Assembly (NCBI GenBank): GCA_963854835.1
Contig: OY978525.1
Coordinates: 104,886,417 to 104,950,416 of the forward strand
From: Megamerina dolium
Lineage: Eukaryota > Arthropoda > Insecta > Diptera > Megamerinidae
DNA: 64,000 nucleotides
Reading direction: 5' to 3'
This document shows, piece after piece, positions 62,157-64,000 of this stretch. The notes under the pieces are model-generated. The model made no database searches. It saw only the letters and a list, made by a program, of their open reading frames with translations, and was not told the origin of the DNA. Every line of letters begins with the position of its first letter. Positions within the stretch are counted from its first letter, which is position 1. Position numbers and translations under genes: made by a program.

Positions 62157-64000
62157 GTAAGTATTACAATACATATGTACCATACATTACATACACACGT
62201 ACAAATATTTAGACATTACATTGATTAATTAAGTACAATATTTACATAGAGATAATTAGAACAATTATCTATCATATATTTTGAAGTGTTAGTGATGATA
62301 AAAAAGCGATAAACAAGGTTTACGATAGATAGACGGAAAGATTAATAAGAAAATGATCTTAAACAGTGGGAGTTGCTGAGACCAAATTGTGTATATTGTG
62401 ACTCGTCAGATCGTCAGATTATTATATCGCATCGTAGTAACAAACGGATACTAGAAAGCAATCACTGCATTGTTACATATGTCAATACATATTCAGATAA
62501 ATACGGAGCACTATTTAATACTATTCTATTTCAGTTTTCCTCATTTCGGATTGAATAAAAAATCGATCATGATTTTACCACAATGAACTATTTTACGATT
62601 TTTATAAATCCAATGTCAATAAAATCAAAATCAATTTTTTTAGAAAATGTGATTTATTCAAGATGGTTTCTTCATTTAACTCAAATATTTCCTTTTGAAG
62701 CTATAATTTCAAATTTTGAAAGAATAATCAATTCGTATACTATTTCATTGATTTTAACAACTAATGACTTGAGAGCTGATGGAAATATGAAGTCTAGTCC
62801 GCCAAATATGACAATTTTCTTTCATTTCTAAACTGACGTCAAAGCCTTCTTTAATTTCTTTATTTAAATGGCCCAATACTAATGCGTAATATTGAGCTGT
62901 TATTGTATTTCCATTTTCATAAAATTCCATGGGTGTTGCAGAAACTTGACGCCAAAATCTTCCCGACTTCGGCTTCAGTCTTTAGGCACTTCCATCGGTT
63001 TTGAATCGGAAATAAATATTTAAGAATTTGATGCAATAGATTCTCCATACTATTCATCAATCCAACGGATTCCATTGTATATTTTTATTTTGTTAGCAGC
63101 AATGTCTTAAGCCTGAAGGAAATTTCTGAATAGCTACTAAAACGAAATTTATACATCGATTGTGCTCAATTTTAACAGATAATTCATAAAAGATTGAAGT
63201 TTAATAAAATAACCCCCTTTTTCCGTATGAGTGATTCGTTTAAGAGCAGTTTGAAAAGCGAGCGTCTGTTCCTTTTCCAATTTGATTAGTGCTGTGAAAT
63301 ATATTTATATATTTTTCCGATAAATTCAATGTCCTACTACATATTTCTACTATTTATCTTCTCTAACTATTGATAACACATAAATTACAATTAGTATGCT
63401 GACCTACAATTTACTTGTAATCGATGGATGATGTCAACTGCAGCATAACATAACCATAATTATTACCGCAATAATATATAAACTTTAATCGAAACAATAA
63501 CAGACAACTGCAATAAAACCATGTCAATTACGCTTAGTAATTAAAATTATGACAGGCAATTTTACACAAATGGAAAGTGTGTTAGTATTAGAAATCAATC
63601 AAATGCACATAGAACTACTATTATTCAATGATTTGTACTTGTTTCATACGCGTCGCACCTCCGACCTGAGACAATCAGTTCGGAAGTGAAATTCTGTACA
63701 TTATTTTATTAGATGAATTATTGGCATAAATGGAACATTGAAGAAGCTATTGGGAGGATAAATAATGCTGCGCTATTTTTTTTATCTGAAAATTATCATT
63801 GCAATCCCATTTTTACATAGAAAACGAATTAAATTATGTTTTCTTTGTATTTCCTTGTATCAATTTCTTTTTTCTCTATATTTTGTCAATAAATTATTTA
63901 TAAATTTTATAATATTGTATATCAATCAAATCACATCCCTATTTAGTCATATGTGTTCGCAATTTCATATGTCTACTGGTGAATAAATATAATACAAAAT
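62157..64000. other. Start of last intron, possible old transposase relic
   Basis: AT-rich. At about 62,740-62,945 the minus strand reads EFYENGNTITAQYYALVLGH and LNKEIKEG, which recalls the segment between catalytic residues of mariner transposases. Support is weak. No final semaphorin exon was found. Confidence 0.35.

Noticed and set aside
62583..62831. 82-codon plus-strand ORF after exon 12 as a candidate last exon
   Set aside because: It does not resemble the semaphorin-2 C-terminus and the opposite strand better fits a transposase relic.

Overview
The window is AT-rich dipteran genomic DNA, probably from a higher fly and perhaps a tephritid. It contains one large, intron-rich host gene running left to right: a secreted class-2 semaphorin, best matched to Sema2a. 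Twelve internal coding exons can be read between 6,272 and 62,156. They carry most of the sema beta-propeller, the PSI cysteine knot, a single Ig-like domain and the start of the basic tail. The N-terminal exon(s) and the last exon lie outside the window. The exons join in phase with GT/AG borders and no internal stop, so the host gene looks intact. Organism assignment is inference, from the fly-like semaphorin and from fly-type transposons (mariners, a tRNA-headed SINE, a mini-me-like (GTCY)n element).

Inside the 13.7-kb intron between exons 6 and 7 (36,866-50,543), on the opposite strand, lies a tandem cluster of small three-exon genes for secreted cysteine-containing proteins of about 200 residues. 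Two copies are intact (38,201-38,973 and 40,128-40,901). One is broken by a single 11-bp deletion (43,813-44,572). Two more survive only as 3' remnants (about 41,490-41,665 and 46,270-46,365). The three readable copies share a TATA-box promoter block. Apart from the semaphorin, these are the only plausible host genes seen.

The rest of the introns is a graveyard of mobile elements. It holds an RTE-like non-LTR retrotransposon, with one 5'-truncated copy keeping an open reverse transcriptase and a 13-bp target duplication, plus decayed copies. It holds at least ten pieces of a tRNA-headed SINE in two tail subfamilies. Six or more decayed mariner-type elements have recognisable terminal repeats, and an opposed pair of mini-me-like elements carries arrays of a ~299-bp unit. 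A striking 3.57-kb tandem array (16,746-20,315) consists of four copies of a 442-bp pogo-like MITE separated by three near-identical 601-bp spacers. The array starts and ends exactly at MITE ends, which suggests unequal exchange between two MITE insertions.

Layout: 1-6,271 upstream intron with SINE and LINE pieces; 6,272-6,472 exons 1-2; 6,473-22,133 intron with the LINE, 163-bp repeat, hairpin, MITE array and an unexplained GC-richer block; 22,134 exon 3; 22.2-29.2 kb mariner, mini-me-like element, mariner; 29,261 exon 4; mariner and SINE; 33,948 exon 5; LINE; 36,733 exon 6; mariner, nested gene cluster, mini-me-like element; 50,544 exon 7; mariner; 52,520 exon 8; palindrome-rich element, SINE, mariner-like relics; 60,944-62,156 exons 9-12; 62,157-64,000 start of the last intron seen.
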